From the IMG/VR virus record IMGVR_UViG_3300023112_000074, positions 1 to 29,188 of that record: a stretch of 29,188 nucleotides of DNA. One strand, written 5' to 3'. This DNA is from a virus. The notes under the pieces are model-generated. The model made no database searches. It saw only the letters and a list, made by a program, of their open reading frames with translations, and had not been told where the DNA came from. Position numbers and translations under genes: made by a program. Below, in pieces: positions 1 to 7,511 of this stretch (within the stretch, counting starts at the first letter, position 1; each line of letters opens with the position of its first letter).

Positions 1-91
1 CCCAGTAGTGCACCACTTCATTCTTAGCCAAGTAATAAAAGTATGTGACTGGCACATCTATTGTTACTGGCATGCTACTCTGTAACTGCAT
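1..91 (-). CDS. Hypothetical protein, partial (runs off left edge)
   Basis: An ATG at 91 on the minus strand follows a very strong Shine-Dalgarno site (AAGGAGGAAGTAAC) placed just inside the end of the preceding gene. The frame stays open for 30 codons to the window edge, beginning MQLQSSMPVTIDVPVTY. Nothing in this fragment identifies a function. It is the last visible gene of the minus-strand unit that starts with the AAA+ ATPase. The start is well supported by the ribosome site; the product is unknown. Confidence 0.6.
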   Translation of the reverse strand, partial: MQLQSSMPVTIDVPVTYFYYLAKNEVVHYW

Positions 92-92
92 G

Positions 93-227
93 TTACTTCC
101 TCCTTAGTTGTTTATCAGTGCGTACCCAAGCACGAGCAAAAGACTTGCGGTTTTGCTCAGGCATTTTTCGTAACTTATCTTTGAACTCTGCTATTTGTTC
201 TGCTCTTTCTTTCTTACTCACAGCCAT
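93..227 (-). CDS. Small basic hypothetical protein (44 aa)
   Basis: A 44-codon frame begins MAVSKKERAEQIAEFKDKLR and ends in a lysine/arginine-rich tail. Its ATG lies inside the last codons of the upstream gene (10-nt overlap, 218-227), and the next gene starts 2 nt after its stop, so it fits a coupled operon gene. The composition (about one third Lys/Arg/Glu, no hydrophobic stretch) suggests a helical charged protein, possibly nucleic-acid or protein binding. I do not recognise a family. Confidence 0.55.
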   Translation of the reverse strand: MAVSKKERAEQIAEFKDKLRKMPEQNRKSFARAWVRTDKQLRRK

Positions 228-796
228 GACTTAACACCATTAACCATAGTAAACATCTTACTCTTGTCCGGGTTGCCATCCGACCCAAAGCACACAGCTA
301 AGCTGCCACCTCTGTCCACCATATTGATAACGTGCTCAAGTCTTGCCTTGTCCCTGTTGTCATACTTCTTAAACACATTGCGTATGAACCCAACACCTAG
401 CTTGGTGTGCTTACACACTATGCCATTCTTATATGGTGATGCTTTGAAGTTATTGCCAGCTTCATTGTAGTCAATACCCTGCACTGTGTCATTGCGCAAA
501 GCTATCATAGCTTTAATATCTTCCTCTACTGCAACAGGTACCTTCCATGTAACTAGCTTCATTGAACCACCAGTGCTCATGTATATGTGACCAAGCCCAT
601 AGTCCACACATATGCATCGGAACAGTGTAGAGATGGCACCCGACCTACTTGGCATTACTCCCATGCGCAGTGCACGCACCAATGATTTCTTTTTGCGGTC
701 ACTCAACTTACCAAGGTTGAATGCTGCGTAGCCTGACACCTCTAATATGTCATCGAGTTCTTTAACTGTACTTACTGCGAAACATTCATCTAACAC
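218..796 (-). CDS. Hypothetical protein (192 aa)
   Basis: The best start is a GTG at 796 (GTG TTA GAT GAA) with a GGAGAG site about six bases upstream, so the first residues are MLDECFAVST. The start lies inside the last codons of the upstream gene (11-nt overlap). The protein has mixed alpha/beta character, no membrane segment and no motif I recognise. It belongs to a set of four unrecognised proteins encoded directly after the VWA/metallopeptidase gene. Conserved operon position suggests a role linked to the AAA+/VWA module; that is inference only. Confidence 0.75.
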   Translation of the reverse strand: MLDECFAVSTVKELDDILEVSGYAAFNLGKLSDRKKKSLVRALRMGVMPSRSGAISTLFRCICVDYGLGHIYMSTGGSMKLVTWKVPVAVEEDIKAMIALRNDTVQGIDYNEAGNNFKASPYKNGIVCKHTKLGVGFIRNVFKKYDNRDKARLEHVINMVDRGGSLAVCFGSDGNPDKSKMFTMVNGVKSWL

Positions 797-1514
797 GCTG
801 CTCTCCTACTGTTATACACATAGCCTGCTCTCGGTGATCCAACTGTGGTTTAAGTGTGCCAAATGCCAGCACACTTATTGCATCAGCTATTCTTGCTGGT
901 GTTGCCTTATCCTCTGTGTCTAGCACAGGTGCTCGGCTCCTACGCTCAGCACTAGCAAGAGTAGATGACAGGTCACTTGGTACAAAGTCCATGATGTTAG
1001 GTATTACTCGTTGTATCTGCCCAACGCTTGAACATTTATATACTATGTGCCTGAGTGTGCCTTGTGCCCTTGCCACCCGGTCAGCTATAACTAAATGGTT
1101 GTTGCCAAAGCTAAGCAAAGAGTTGTGTAGTGGGTGGGATGGGTGGACCCTAAACATTTCATCGGGTAGTGAGTACCATCCGTCATCACCCTCTAGCTCA
1201 GTACCAAATGACAGTTTAATGCCAGCGGCTTTCATTATGTGGAAATGCATACTGGAGGTAGTGCTTATAACTTGGTACCTATAGCGGCGGCGGGTGCTGC
1301 TGGTACCAGCAGGCATAGCAGCCATTGCCGTGGTCTCTACCAGCTTGAGTGCTTTGCACATGTCATTGGGTATTAGTGTCTTGATGAAATTGATTCTACC
1401 CATACCTACTTTATTTATTGGGTCTTCAGGTAGGTACAGCAAGCGGTCACATATATTGTAAAGCCTAGTGTTCAAAGAATTCTTATCATCTCTACTTAGT
1501 CTAGCTGTTGCCAT
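786..1514 (-). CDS. Hypothetical protein (242 aa)
   Basis: The frame runs from ATG at 1514, preceded by AAGGGAGAG eight bases upstream, to a stop at 786. The start is one base after the previous stop. The N-terminal part is rich in Arg/Asn (MATARLSRDDKNSLNTRLYN) and the middle has an STRRRYRYQVIST segment. No catalytic motif, signal peptide or membrane helix is visible. I do not recognise the family. It is part of the block downstream of the VWA protein. Confidence 0.75.
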   Translation of the reverse strand: MATARLSRDDKNSLNTRLYNICDRLLYLPEDPINKVGMGRINFIKTLIPNDMCKALKLVETTAMAAMPAGTSSTRRRYRYQVISTTSSMHFHIMKAAGIKLSFGTELEGDDGWYSLPDEMFRVHPSHPLHNSLLSFGNNHLVIADRVARAQGTLRHIVYKCSSVGQIQRVIPNIMDFVPSDLSSTLASAERRSRAPVLDTEDKATPARIADAISVLAFGTLKPQLDHREQAMCITVGEQRVR

Positions 1515-1515
1515 A

Positions 1516-2136
1516 TTACTTACTCTCCCTTGGTACTATAGATACAGTTTGTTCACCGTGGTTATCATATGCAACTCTAAATGTTGGCTGCGCTTCTACC
1601 AGTTCTAGTAGCATACCAACAGATTCATCATCAACAGGCAGTACAGTGTGCACCATGTTCCTAACTCCGGTACGAGTTAGGTCATGTGTAGTTACATGCA
1701 GTGTGCTCAAGGATAATTGGCATTGTGTGTAGTTACTCCAATTATTGACATATGTTCTATCCATCGAAGCTACTTTTTCTTCTATCATTTTTTTCTGTAT
1801 GGTTCCAAGCGCAGCGAATGAACTACGCAGTTCACATAATTTACCAGCACCCCCCTTGAAGTTAGTGTGTATTGCTAGCTGCCCTCCCTTGTCATATGTA
1901 CCCCACCACTTAGGCTGGGTTGCTTGGCACATCATAGAGTAGACATGCCCAACCATACTTTGCAAACCACCTACACTTATGCCGTGGTGTATAGTCTTGT
2001 TGAGTTCCTTGTCCATGTTTTTTGACATGCGCTGCCAAGGTGAACCTTCAAACATTATGTTAGTATTATTATTAACGTAATGGTAAGCTGGTCCCTTTAG
2101 GTAGAACTTTACTATGTGGTCATCAATGTGACGCAT
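1516..2136 (-). CDS. Hypothetical protein (206 aa)
   Basis: ATG at 2136 is preceded by GGAGG and a closer AAGGGAA. The frame overlaps the upstream gene by 25 nt and ends one base before the next. The protein contains a Trp/Tyr/Gly-rich central part (PKWWGTYDKGGQLAIH) and an acidic hydrophobic C-terminal segment. No known domain is recognised. The context is the same as the two genes downstream: a co-transcribed set behind the AAA+/VWA module. Confidence 0.75.
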   Translation of the reverse strand: MRHIDDHIVKFYLKGPAYHYVNNNTNIMFEGSPWQRMSKNMDKELNKTIHHGISVGGLQSMVGHVYSMMCQATQPKWWGTYDKGGQLAIHTNFKGGAGKLCELRSSFAALGTIQKKMIEEKVASMDRTYVNNWSNYTQCQLSLSTLHVTTHDLTRTGVRNMVHTVLPVDDESVGMLLELVEAQPTFRVAYDNHGEQTVSIVPRESK

Positions 2137-2507
2137 TTCCCTTGTGCCTCCTGTTCAGCGTTGATAGCTGCTACTAATAAATCGAGTGGCATGTATGCAA
2201 ACACCCACCCATCATCTACTGACCCCGCATGATTATTAAGTATGCCTCGTGTGATTAAGTCAGCGTGTTCAATCCCATTTATACCTACCTCCACATGTGT
2301 CCATGCCCCTTTGTTATCTCTTGGCGTGCAGTAGTAATACTCGCTGGCTTGTATTGAGAAACTAACCTTACCTATAACTAGTGGTTGCCGCCTGATGCTG
2401 CCGTAGTTAGCTTCAGTTGTCTTAGTCATCATCAACCAAGCAGACAACACGTCTTCTGTTATCATGGCATGTTGTTGGCAAGCAAAGTGCGGCCATCCAT
2501 TATGCAT
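2112..2507 (-). CDS. Hypothetical protein (131 aa)
   Basis: ATG at 2507 overlaps the last codons of the VWA gene (ATGCATAA, 8 nt), with an AGGGCAGG purine stretch just before it. The protein begins MHNGWPHFACQQHAMITEDV and has mixed composition with no obvious domain. An internal ATG fifteen codons in (MITEDVLSAW) could be the real start. Its tight coupling to the VWA protein argues that the two act together, but no function can be read from the sequence. Confidence 0.65.
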   Translation of the reverse strand: MHNGWPHFACQQHAMITEDVLSAWLMMTKTTEANYGSIRRQPLVIGKVSFSIQASEYYYCTPRDNKGAWTHVEVGINGIEHADLITRGILNNHAGSVDDGWVFAYMPLDLLVAAINAEQEAQGKCVTLMTT

Positions 2508-3672
2508 CCTGCCCTACATGCAGCCGGATAGTCTCGCCGTGACTGGCAACCTTGTCTGAAGTACACACCCATATGGTGGGGTATGACTGCGCATCACCGA
2601 AGGCAGTGTAACCATCAGTTAAGATAATCAATACCTCAGGCTCGTTGTCTATCTCAGCTAGCTTGTCAAAGATTGCAGGCATGTGAGTACCACCACCACC
2701 CTTAGGCTTGTAGGTAAGTATGTCACCAGCATCTTCAATCAACTCAGGCTCGTAAGCCTCGCTGTCACATGAACCTATCCACAGTTCCTCAGGTTTCATC
2801 TCACTGAATAGTCCGTGACACTCACCCATGAAGTGCTTCAACTCCTGATCGCTGACTGACCCTGATGTATCAATGTACATAGCAACCTTGCCACATGAGT
2901 AGCCTGTCTTACCGGGCCAGTACACATGCGGGATGATAGCCAGTCGCCTACGATTAGGCTTGGCCCATGTTGTCTCATCCTTACCAGCTATGGCATTGAT
3001 AGACAGACGCAGCTTGTCCTGCCACTTGACTTGCGGCTCAGCAATCTCACCTACTAGCCTCTCCATACCAGCAGGCATCTTGCCTTGCGACTTGGCGGCC
3101 TCGCTTGCACTAGCAACCGCACGTTGTATGTCAGCCTTGGTAGGCTGTTGTGTGGGGTTGCCCGGTAGATGTTGATCGAACCCATTAGACTTATCAGGTG
3201 GTGGCTCAGGCACCTTAAGGTACACATCATCAGCCAGATCAGCCTTACCAAACCGTGGGTTGTTAAGCCCACCAACGGGGCACGTGCCTACGTTAGATTG
3301 ATTCAACCAGTCATTGATGATGTAGTCAGTAGCATGATTCCACCTGCCACCACTGAATGCTTTCAGGTCTGGGCCTACACCCCGGTCCATGTATCCTTTC
3401 ATACGTGGACAGTGCTCAAGGATAACGTGCATAACTTCATGTGCTAGCACGAACACCCTCTCATCAATGTCTAGGCTGCCAAACCATTTCTTGTTTACTA
3501 TTAGCTTGGTACCATCAGTAGCAGCAGTAGGTACTGGTACGTTAACACTGGTGTTACCTCCCTCCTCAACTTCCTCGATGCTAAGCAGATCAAACAGTAG
3601 TACCGCAAAGAACGGGTGCTGTCCTATCAGTCGGCTGATCGCCTCACTTAGCGGGTAGCTTCGTTGTGCCAT
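2500..3672 (-). CDS. Zinc-metallopeptidase-like / VWA-like domain protein (DUF2201 type)
   Basis: This 390-aa protein has two recognisable halves. Residues about 5-125 carry a zinc-peptidase helix, HEVMHVILEH (HExxH at 78-82), followed by a WNHATDYIIN segment near 111-120, as in the DUF2201 putative metallopeptidase domain. Residues about 260-385 form a VWA-like fold with a MIDAS signature DTSGSVS (268-274), a downstream Gly-rich GGGGTH with the conserved Thr (329), and LTDG (352-354). The family pairs with MoxR-type AAA+ ATPases, and one is encoded upstream here. The start is ATG at 3672 behind a perfect AAGGAGG site. All expected metal-binding residues are present, so it looks active. Substrate and partner are unknown; remodelling or maturation of a host or phage complex is the usual hypothesis for MoxR/VWA pairs. 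Confidence 0.9.
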   Translation of the reverse strand: MAQRSYPLSEAISRLIGQHPFFAVLLFDLLSIEEVEEGGNTSVNVPVPTAATDGTKLIVNKKWFGSLDIDERVFVLAHEVMHVILEHCPRMKGYMDRGVGPDLKAFSGGRWNHATDYIINDWLNQSNVGTCPVGGLNNPRFGKADLADDVYLKVPEPPPDKSNGFDQHLPGNPTQQPTKADIQRAVASASEAAKSQGKMPAGMERLVGEIAEPQVKWQDKLRLSINAIAGKDETTWAKPNRRRLAIIPHVYWPGKTGYSCGKVAMYIDTSGSVSDQELKHFMGECHGLFSEMKPEELWIGSCDSEAYEPELIEDAGDILTYKPKGGGGTHMPAIFDKLAEIDNEPEVLIILTDGYTAFGDAQSYPTIWVCTSDKVASHGETIRLHVGQDA

Positions 3673-3853
3673 TAGTTACCTCCTTTTTAACATTAGGATC
3701 AAACCGATCCATTACTTCACGGAAAACTAAAATGTCATAGGCTGTTAGGTCGTACCCAATATCAACATCGTCTTCCATCGTTTCAACTATAACGCTCATG
3801 GTGCCAGCCAAATCTTCATCAGTCATATTGGCTGGGTTCTCATGGTCATGCAT
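3644..3853 (-). CDS. Small acidic hypothetical protein (69 aa)
   Basis: ATG at 3853 sits two bases after the stop of the DUF3150-like gene and has no clear Shine-Dalgarno of its own, so coupling is likely. Its 3' end overlaps the start of the VWA gene by 29 nt and contains that gene's ribosome site. The protein is strongly acidic (MTDEDLAGTMSVIVETMEDD) with a basic tail. No family is recognised. It always sits between the two module components here, so it may be an adaptor or simply a spacer gene. Confidence 0.65.
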   Translation of the reverse strand: MHDHENPANMTDEDLAGTMSVIVETMEDDVDIGYDLTAYDILVFREVMDRFDPNVKKEVTNGTTKLPAK

Positions 3854-3855
3854 AG

Positions 3856-4986
3856 TTAGTTAAAGAACACGTCATCAAAGTCCATTGACTTTAACATCGC
3901 ATCCACTTCTTCACTGTTATCTTCAACAGCTTCTTCTTCCTCTGCCTCGACGGTTGGTGCCTCGACTATTTCACACTCAACATCAGTCTCAACACCTTCA
4001 GCAACAATCACCTCAGCTTCATCGGACTGGGCTAGTACACCCACCTCTGTCTTCACTGGAGTGGTTGCTACTACCACTGGCACTACTGCTATCCTGCCAA
4101 CAATCTCCTTGGCATGAGTAGCTACGACACCGGCTAACGATACGTTGTCTTTGTACGCTGACGAGTCATACTTAAGTAGCTTGGTTTCTATCTCTGTTGC
4201 TAGCAAGTCAAGAGCAGGGTCATTACGCAAGTTGTTGTTGCGTAACATCTGCACCATGTGTTGCAAGTTACCAGTGAGAGACTTATACACACGAGTCTTC
4301 TCACCTTTAGATAACTTAGTGAGCTGCGTGACCATGCGGTTGAGTGCATCAAGGGTACGCTGTTGCATTTCCTTGAGTGCATTATCAATACATGTGTCTG
4401 CCTGCTTAGCATACAAATCCTTCAAGCCAACGGTCAGCTTGCCCGGTATAGTTAGCCGGTCAAAGTCCTGTATGTCAGGCAGTGGTGCCACGTTAAGCCC
4501 CGCATCAAACAACACTGCTAACTCCGCTGGGTCAGGGTAGTTTGTCTGATCGTACATGGTGCCAAGATTCGCAGCGGCCTTGGACATAGCAGAAGGTAGT
4601 GCTGCTATGAACTTGTCGCGTGCTAACTCAGCTTCTTTCTTAAGGTTAGCGAACTCACCTAGCTTACCCATCACATCACCAGTAGCAATAAGCCTATCGC
4701 CTCGTGCACCTCCCGCATTATTGGAAGTCCACTGCAAGCTGTTGGCATAGAACCAGTTGCGAATGTGATTGTATGCTGCCTGCACCTCTTTCAGTTCTGC
4801 ATCTGCACCGGCAAAGAGTTTCTTAACGAAAGCCCCTGCATCTGACACTGCACCTGACTGACTGATAATACTTTCAGTCAGTTGCTTGTCAGTCTTGCGA
4901 CCGGAATAGACACGAACTGAGCACGATGCCAGCATGTAGCTGGATGACAACGCATTACTTAAGTTGTCATCTTGTTTATTTTCCAT
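3856..4986 (-). CDS. DUF3150-like protein of the AAA+/VWA module
   Basis: This 376-aa protein has an N-terminal segment with SVRVYSGRKTDKQL near residues 23-36, a long helical middle, and a highly acidic C-terminal tail (runs of Glu around residues 335-365). The 'vrvwsGrk' segment, the length and the position between a MoxR-like ATPase and a VWA/metallopeptidase gene match phage DUF3150 proteins as I remember them; I could not run a domain search. The start is ATG at 4986 with GAGGAG seven bases upstream. The acidic tail resembles tails that dock on AAA+ rings or on basic partners. Function is unknown; a bridge between ATPase and VWA protein is a reasonable inference. Confidence 0.75.
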   Translation of the reverse strand: MENKQDDNLSNALSSSYMLASCSVRVYSGRKTDKQLTESIISQSGAVSDAGAFVKKLFAGADAELKEVQAAYNHIRNWFYANSLQWTSNNAGGARGDRLIATGDVMGKLGEFANLKKEAELARDKFIAALPSAMSKAAANLGTMYDQTNYPDPAELAVLFDAGLNVAPLPDIQDFDRLTIPGKLTVGLKDLYAKQADTCIDNALKEMQQRTLDALNRMVTQLTKLSKGEKTRVYKSLTGNLQHMVQMLRNNNLRNDPALDLLATEIETKLLKYDSSAYKDNVSLAGVVATHAKEIVGRIAVVPVVVATTPVKTEVGVLAQSDEAEVIVAEGVETDVECEIVEAPTVEAEEEEAVEDNSEEVDAMLKSMDFDDVFFN

Positions 4987-4988
4987 AC

Positions 4989-5051
4989 TTAGTCTCCTCT
5001 CTTATTGTCTTCATCTTTCCACAATTCCCACTCGGCTACCCCGGTAGCCAT
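4989..5051 (-). CDS. Possible 20-codon ORF between ATPase and DUF3150 genes
   Basis: A frame starting at ATG 5051 overlaps the ATPase stop (TAATG) and encodes MATGVAEWELWKDEDNKRGD before TAA just upstream of the next gene. It has no independent ribosome site. The first codons form a short palindromic hairpin. It could be a real leader-type microprotein, or simply the sequence carrying the hairpin and the ribosome site of the next gene. The evidence is weak. Confidence 0.3.
   Translation of the reverse strand: MATGVAEWELWKDEDNKRGD
5034..5049 (-). other. Short intercistronic hairpin
   Basis: GGCTACC and GGTAGCC face each other across two bases, giving a 6-bp stem with a CGGG loop in the minus-strand transcript immediately after the ATPase stop codon. 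No T-run follows, so it is not a classical terminator. It may be an mRNA processing or stability element that sets the ratio of ATPase to downstream proteins. Confidence 0.35.
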
Positions 5052-6139
5052 TAGCTGTTGGTAGTAATAACCAATGCTTTGTTGTTGCTAATCCAGTTGC
5101 TTAACGCTTGGCTGTTCAACAGTATGCCGCCTGCCTTATCAAGCAGAGACTTAGCAGCACTGGTCTGCAACTCAACAGGCAACCGCTCAACGTAGGTCCA
5201 CAGTGAGTTCACTGTCTTGTTGTCGGCATAGTGGATGCATAGCTGTACTGCCATGTACGCAGCGTCCAAACGGTCAGGACATTTGCAACCCTTAGGGTCT
5301 TTGAGAATCTCATCGACCGTAGGTACGTGTTCCTTCAGCTTGGCATAGCTTGTCAACTCAGCAGCCACACCCTCACCTATCTCACCGGCAAGTAACTGTT
5401 GTGTCACACCATCACTCGGCAAGTCCATGCTTGGGTTGCCTTGATCGTCAGTGCCAGCAAGACAAGCAAGCAAGTGCATCGCCTTGGTGTATGACCGTGG
5501 TGTACAGAATGGTACGGGCTTAGCAGGTACATGGTCAGCGAACACACCGGGACGGTGCTTGATGAACGCTACGCCAATAGGGTGCATGTTGTTTGCTTCC
5601 CACCACAGCGCGGCTGACTGAAGATCGTACTCAACATCAATCTGTCGCTCTCTATTTATTAAGTGCATCGGTGGCTTAACAACACCTGACTTGTCTTCCA
5701 TGCGATTACTAGCACTGACAACCATCCAGCCATCGGGTAGGTACTCACTACCAAACTTCTTATCCAAGACAACAGGTGCTAGTGCCTTCTGTACATCAAG
5801 GTTTGATTGGCTGCGCTCATCAATGAAGTAGATGCCACGCGGGTGCGCTTCAAGGTATTCCCGTGTTGGTAGGATACCCGGTCGAGTAAAGTAACTAATA
5901 CCACGGCCCTGCTCATCCTTACTTGGGACGAGAAAGCCACGCACATCAGGTGCCTCAATGGTGGTGGTAGTTTCTTCATGGTAACCAAATGTTTCACCGT
6001 ACACCTTGGATAAGATAACCGGCAACTCTCGTGCCAGTGTAGACTTGCCAATGCCCGGAGCTGAAACCCAATGCTCAGCGGTACCCACTTCGTAGCGGGC
6101 CTTGAGCATGGTAGGGTTACTTAGATCACGTAAATACAT
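5051..6139 (-). CDS. MoxR-like AAA+ ATPase
   Basis: This 362-aa protein has a Walker A motif SAPGIGKST at about residues 26-34; the usual first Gly is Ser. It also has a Walker B motif GIYFIDER (102-109), a sensor-1 Asn in SASNRMEDKSG (143-152), and arginine-finger candidates in INRERQ (161-166). The DVRGF segment near 65-69 is typical of MoxR-type ATPases. The start is ATG at 6139 with AGGAGG upstream, and a strong promoter lies about 60 bases farther up. It heads a unit whose third and fifth frames are the DUF3150-like and VWA/metallopeptidase proteins. The expected activity is ATP-driven remodelling of a partner together with the VWA protein, in the cytoplasm. CobS/CobT-like metal chelatase partners are related in organisation, but nothing here shows metal chelation. 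Confidence 0.9.
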   Translation of the reverse strand: MYLRDLSNPTMLKARYEVGTAEHWVSAPGIGKSTLARELPVILSKVYGETFGYHEETTTTIEAPDVRGFLVPSKDEQGRGISYFTRPGILPTREYLEAHPRGIYFIDERSQSNLDVQKALAPVVLDKKFGSEYLPDGWMVVSASNRMEDKSGVVKPPMHLINRERQIDVEYDLQSAALWWEANNMHPIGVAFIKHRPGVFADHVPAKPVPFCTPRSYTKAMHLLACLAGTDDQGNPSMDLPSDGVTQQLLAGEIGEGVAAELTSYAKLKEHVPTVDEILKDPKGCKCPDRLDAAYMAVQLCIHYADNKTVNSLWTYVERLPVELQTSAAKSLLDKAGGILLNSQALSNWISNNKALVITTNS

Positions 6140-6162
6140 AGTGCCTCCTAGTATTACGTTGT

Positions 6163-6188
6163 TGGTGGTGGAAAAAGCAGCACCACCA
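6163..6188 (-). other. Leader hairpin upstream of the ATPase gene
   Basis: TGGTGGTG and CACCACCA form a perfect 8-bp stem around a 10-nt loop (6171-6180) in the predicted 5' leader of the ATPase transcript, about 15 bases upstream of its ribosome site. There is no T-run on the minus-strand exit side, so a role in mRNA stability or regulation is more likely than termination. Confidence 0.45.
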
Positions 6189-6204
6189 TCTGCTTAGGAA
6201 ACTA

Positions 6205-6233
6205 ATTATAACATAACGGGGTGTTAATGTCTA
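6205..6233 (-). promoter_or_regulatory. Sigma70-type promoter with extended -10 for the AAA+/VWA module
   Basis: Read on the minus strand there is TAGACA (6233-6228), a 17-bp spacer, and a perfect TATAAT (6210-6205) preceded by TG at the extended -10 position (TGTTATAAT). The -35 box differs from consensus by one base and overlaps the stop codon of the upstream gene. Transcription should start near 6198, giving a leader of about 60 nt before the ATPase ATG. This separates the module from the small-gene string upstream and lets it be expressed by host polymerase. Confidence 0.75.
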
Positions 6234-6575
6234 CCCCTTACTATTCATTGCTTGTATTCTAACCAGCAGTTCCTTAGTAATAAGAAACTCAGGGCACGTG
6301 GTACCTCGCATGTATTCTGAAAACTTATTTACAAACTGCTCACCCGCACTAGGCATAGGTACAATGACGTTGTACTCATGCAGGCTGTGTGAGCAGTGCA
6401 GCTTGACGTGCAGTGCGGTTGATGTGTACATGGTAGCATTCTTGCCCTTACTCATCACAAAGTACCTGCATGCCGTGCATGACAGTGGTATGCCGAGCAT
6501 GATATGCCTAGCCTTGAAGTCATCTGATGCAGCGTGTACCGGGTGGATGCGCTCATCAGGCGCGTGGCTATCCAC
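6231..6575 (-). CDS. Hypothetical protein with CxxC motif (114 aa)
   Basis: The start is a GTG at 6575 that overlaps the last codons of the membrane-protein gene by 8 nt. The protein contains CTACRYFVMSKGK and scattered His/Cys residues, compatible with a small metal-binding site. No signal peptide or membrane segment is present. The gene ends where the -35 box of the ATPase promoter begins. I do not recognise the family. Confidence 0.6.
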   Translation of the reverse strand: MDSHAPDERIHPVHAASDDFKARHIMLGIPLSCTACRYFVMSKGKNATMYTSTALHVKLHCSHSLHEYNVIVPMPSAGEQFVNKFSEYMRGTTCPEFLITKELLVRIQAMNSKG

Positions 6576-6876
6576 CTTGCGACCTGTTATCTAGGTCAAT
6601 CACTTCCAGTGCGGCCTCCCAGTTCTTCAGCTTCTTGCCAGCCCATGTGTACAGGCCGAAGGCTGCGCCCATGATAGCTACCCCCCACAGTGGAGACTTA
6701 ACAACCCATGCGTCTGTTGCCCTTGCTAGCCACTCCTCCTTGCCGTAGTAGTCCTGCACTGCCATGCTGAACCCGATGTGCATTAGCCAACCCATCCAGA
6801 AAGATAAGGTGGTAAAACCTATCGCTCTCTTTATGAAACTAATCACATCTCTTGGGGTGTATGTAATTCTAGCCAT
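6568..6876 (-). CDS. Two-helix small membrane protein (102 aa)
   Basis: I place the start at ATG 6876 (MARITYTPRDVISF) because AGGAGG lies seven bases upstream of it; the longer frame from 6906 has no such site. Two hydrophobic segments are visible, FTTLSFWMGWLMHIGF at about residues 21-36 and SPLWGVAIMGAAFGLYTW at about 61-78, with a charged C-terminal tail. It probably sits in the host inner membrane. Holin, superinfection-exclusion or host-takeover roles are all possible; nothing decides between them. Confidence 0.65.
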   Translation of the reverse strand: MARITYTPRDVISFIKRAIGFTTLSFWMGWLMHIGFSMAVQDYYGKEEWLARATDAWVVKSPLWGVAIMGAAFGLYTWAGKKLKNWEAALEVIDLDNRSQGG

Positions 6877-7256
6877 GCCATTGCCTCCTGTCTGAATAAT
6901 CCCCATGTCTTGGTATGTATTAAGAACCTATTATCTGATGGGCTGAAGTCGAACAGCAGTTGCCCTCGATGCAGCCATGCGTAGGTAGCACCCACACCTG
7001 CTTGTTCCAACAGGTCATCATCCATCTCATACATTTCTTTCTGATAGAACCTAATGATACTGAGTACCAAGTCTTCTTTGTATGGCTCCACCTTCAGTAT
7101 GCCCTCGAATAACATCCACCTACCAGTGAACAGGGTGTGTATCAATGCCCATAGGCTAGGCTTACGTGCTCGCATAGCCCAGTACACTGGTGTCCATGCC
7201 ACCTCGCGGGCCAGCTTGATCTGCATGTAGTCAAACACTTTCGTTTTATTTTCCAC
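6843..7256 (-). CDS. Hypothetical protein (137 aa)
   Basis: The likely start is GTG at 7256 because AAGGAG sits exactly six bases upstream. The ATG at 7271 overlaps that ribosome site and would make it non-functional. The protein is rich in Trp, Tyr and Leu (TPVYWAMRARKPSLWALI) with amphipathic segments, but no clear transmembrane helix. It overlaps the start region of the membrane-protein gene by 34 nt. I do not recognise a family. Confidence 0.6.
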   Translation of the reverse strand: MENKTKVFDYMQIKLAREVAWTPVYWAMRARKPSLWALIHTLFTGRWMLFEGILKVEPYKEDLVLSIIRFYQKEMYEMDDDLLEQAGVGATYAWLHRGQLLFDFSPSDNRFLIHTKTWGLFRQEAMAWLELHTPQEM

Positions 7257-7267
7257 GTGTGTCTCCT

Positions 7268-7438
7268 TCATAACACAGGGTACAGTCGCAGTGCTGGTGC
7301 GTACTCACGCACAGTGTGGTGGTACCTGATAACAGACAGCACCTTGACTGATGATCTGGATGGCAGCATGGTGGTTGACATATACTTATAGATACACCCA
7401 TAGTTGCCACCTGTTAGCCTTACCCTTGCGAAACCCAT
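7268..7438 (-). CDS. Small ORF (56 aa), possible second half of a frameshifted gene
   Basis: A frame from ATG 7438 reads MGFARVRLTGGNYGCIYKYM and ends YAPALRLYPVL. It overlaps the upstream 41-codon ORF in the +1 frame. It has no good ribosome site, which suggests either coupling or that it is the continuation of the upstream ORF after a frameshift. A later ATG at 7381 (MSTTMLPSRSSVKV) is an alternative start. The end of the frame looks coding, with many basic and hydrophobic residues. Product unknown. Confidence 0.4.
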   Translation of the reverse strand: MGFARVRLTGGNYGCIYKYMSTTMLPSRSSVKVLSVIRYHHTVREYAPALRLYPVL

Positions 7439-7511
7439 ATGCACTAAGTACCTTGTACACCTTGGTATTAGGCCACTGCTTCTGGCTGTTCTTGTTGATA
7501 ACAAAACACAT
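7386..7511 (-). CDS. Small ORF (41 aa), possible first half of a frameshifted gene
   Basis: ATG at 7511 overlaps the stop of the preceding gene (TAATG), with AGGGAG ten bases upstream. It encodes MCFVINKNSQKQWPNTKVYK and stops at a TAA within the 56-codon ORF of the next frame. The start is better supported than that of its overlapping neighbour. Together the two frames would give a protein of about 80-90 aa, a usual size for this gene string. Confidence 0.45.
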   Translation of the reverse strand: MCFVINKNSQKQWPNTKVYKVLSAYGFRKGKANRWQLWVYL

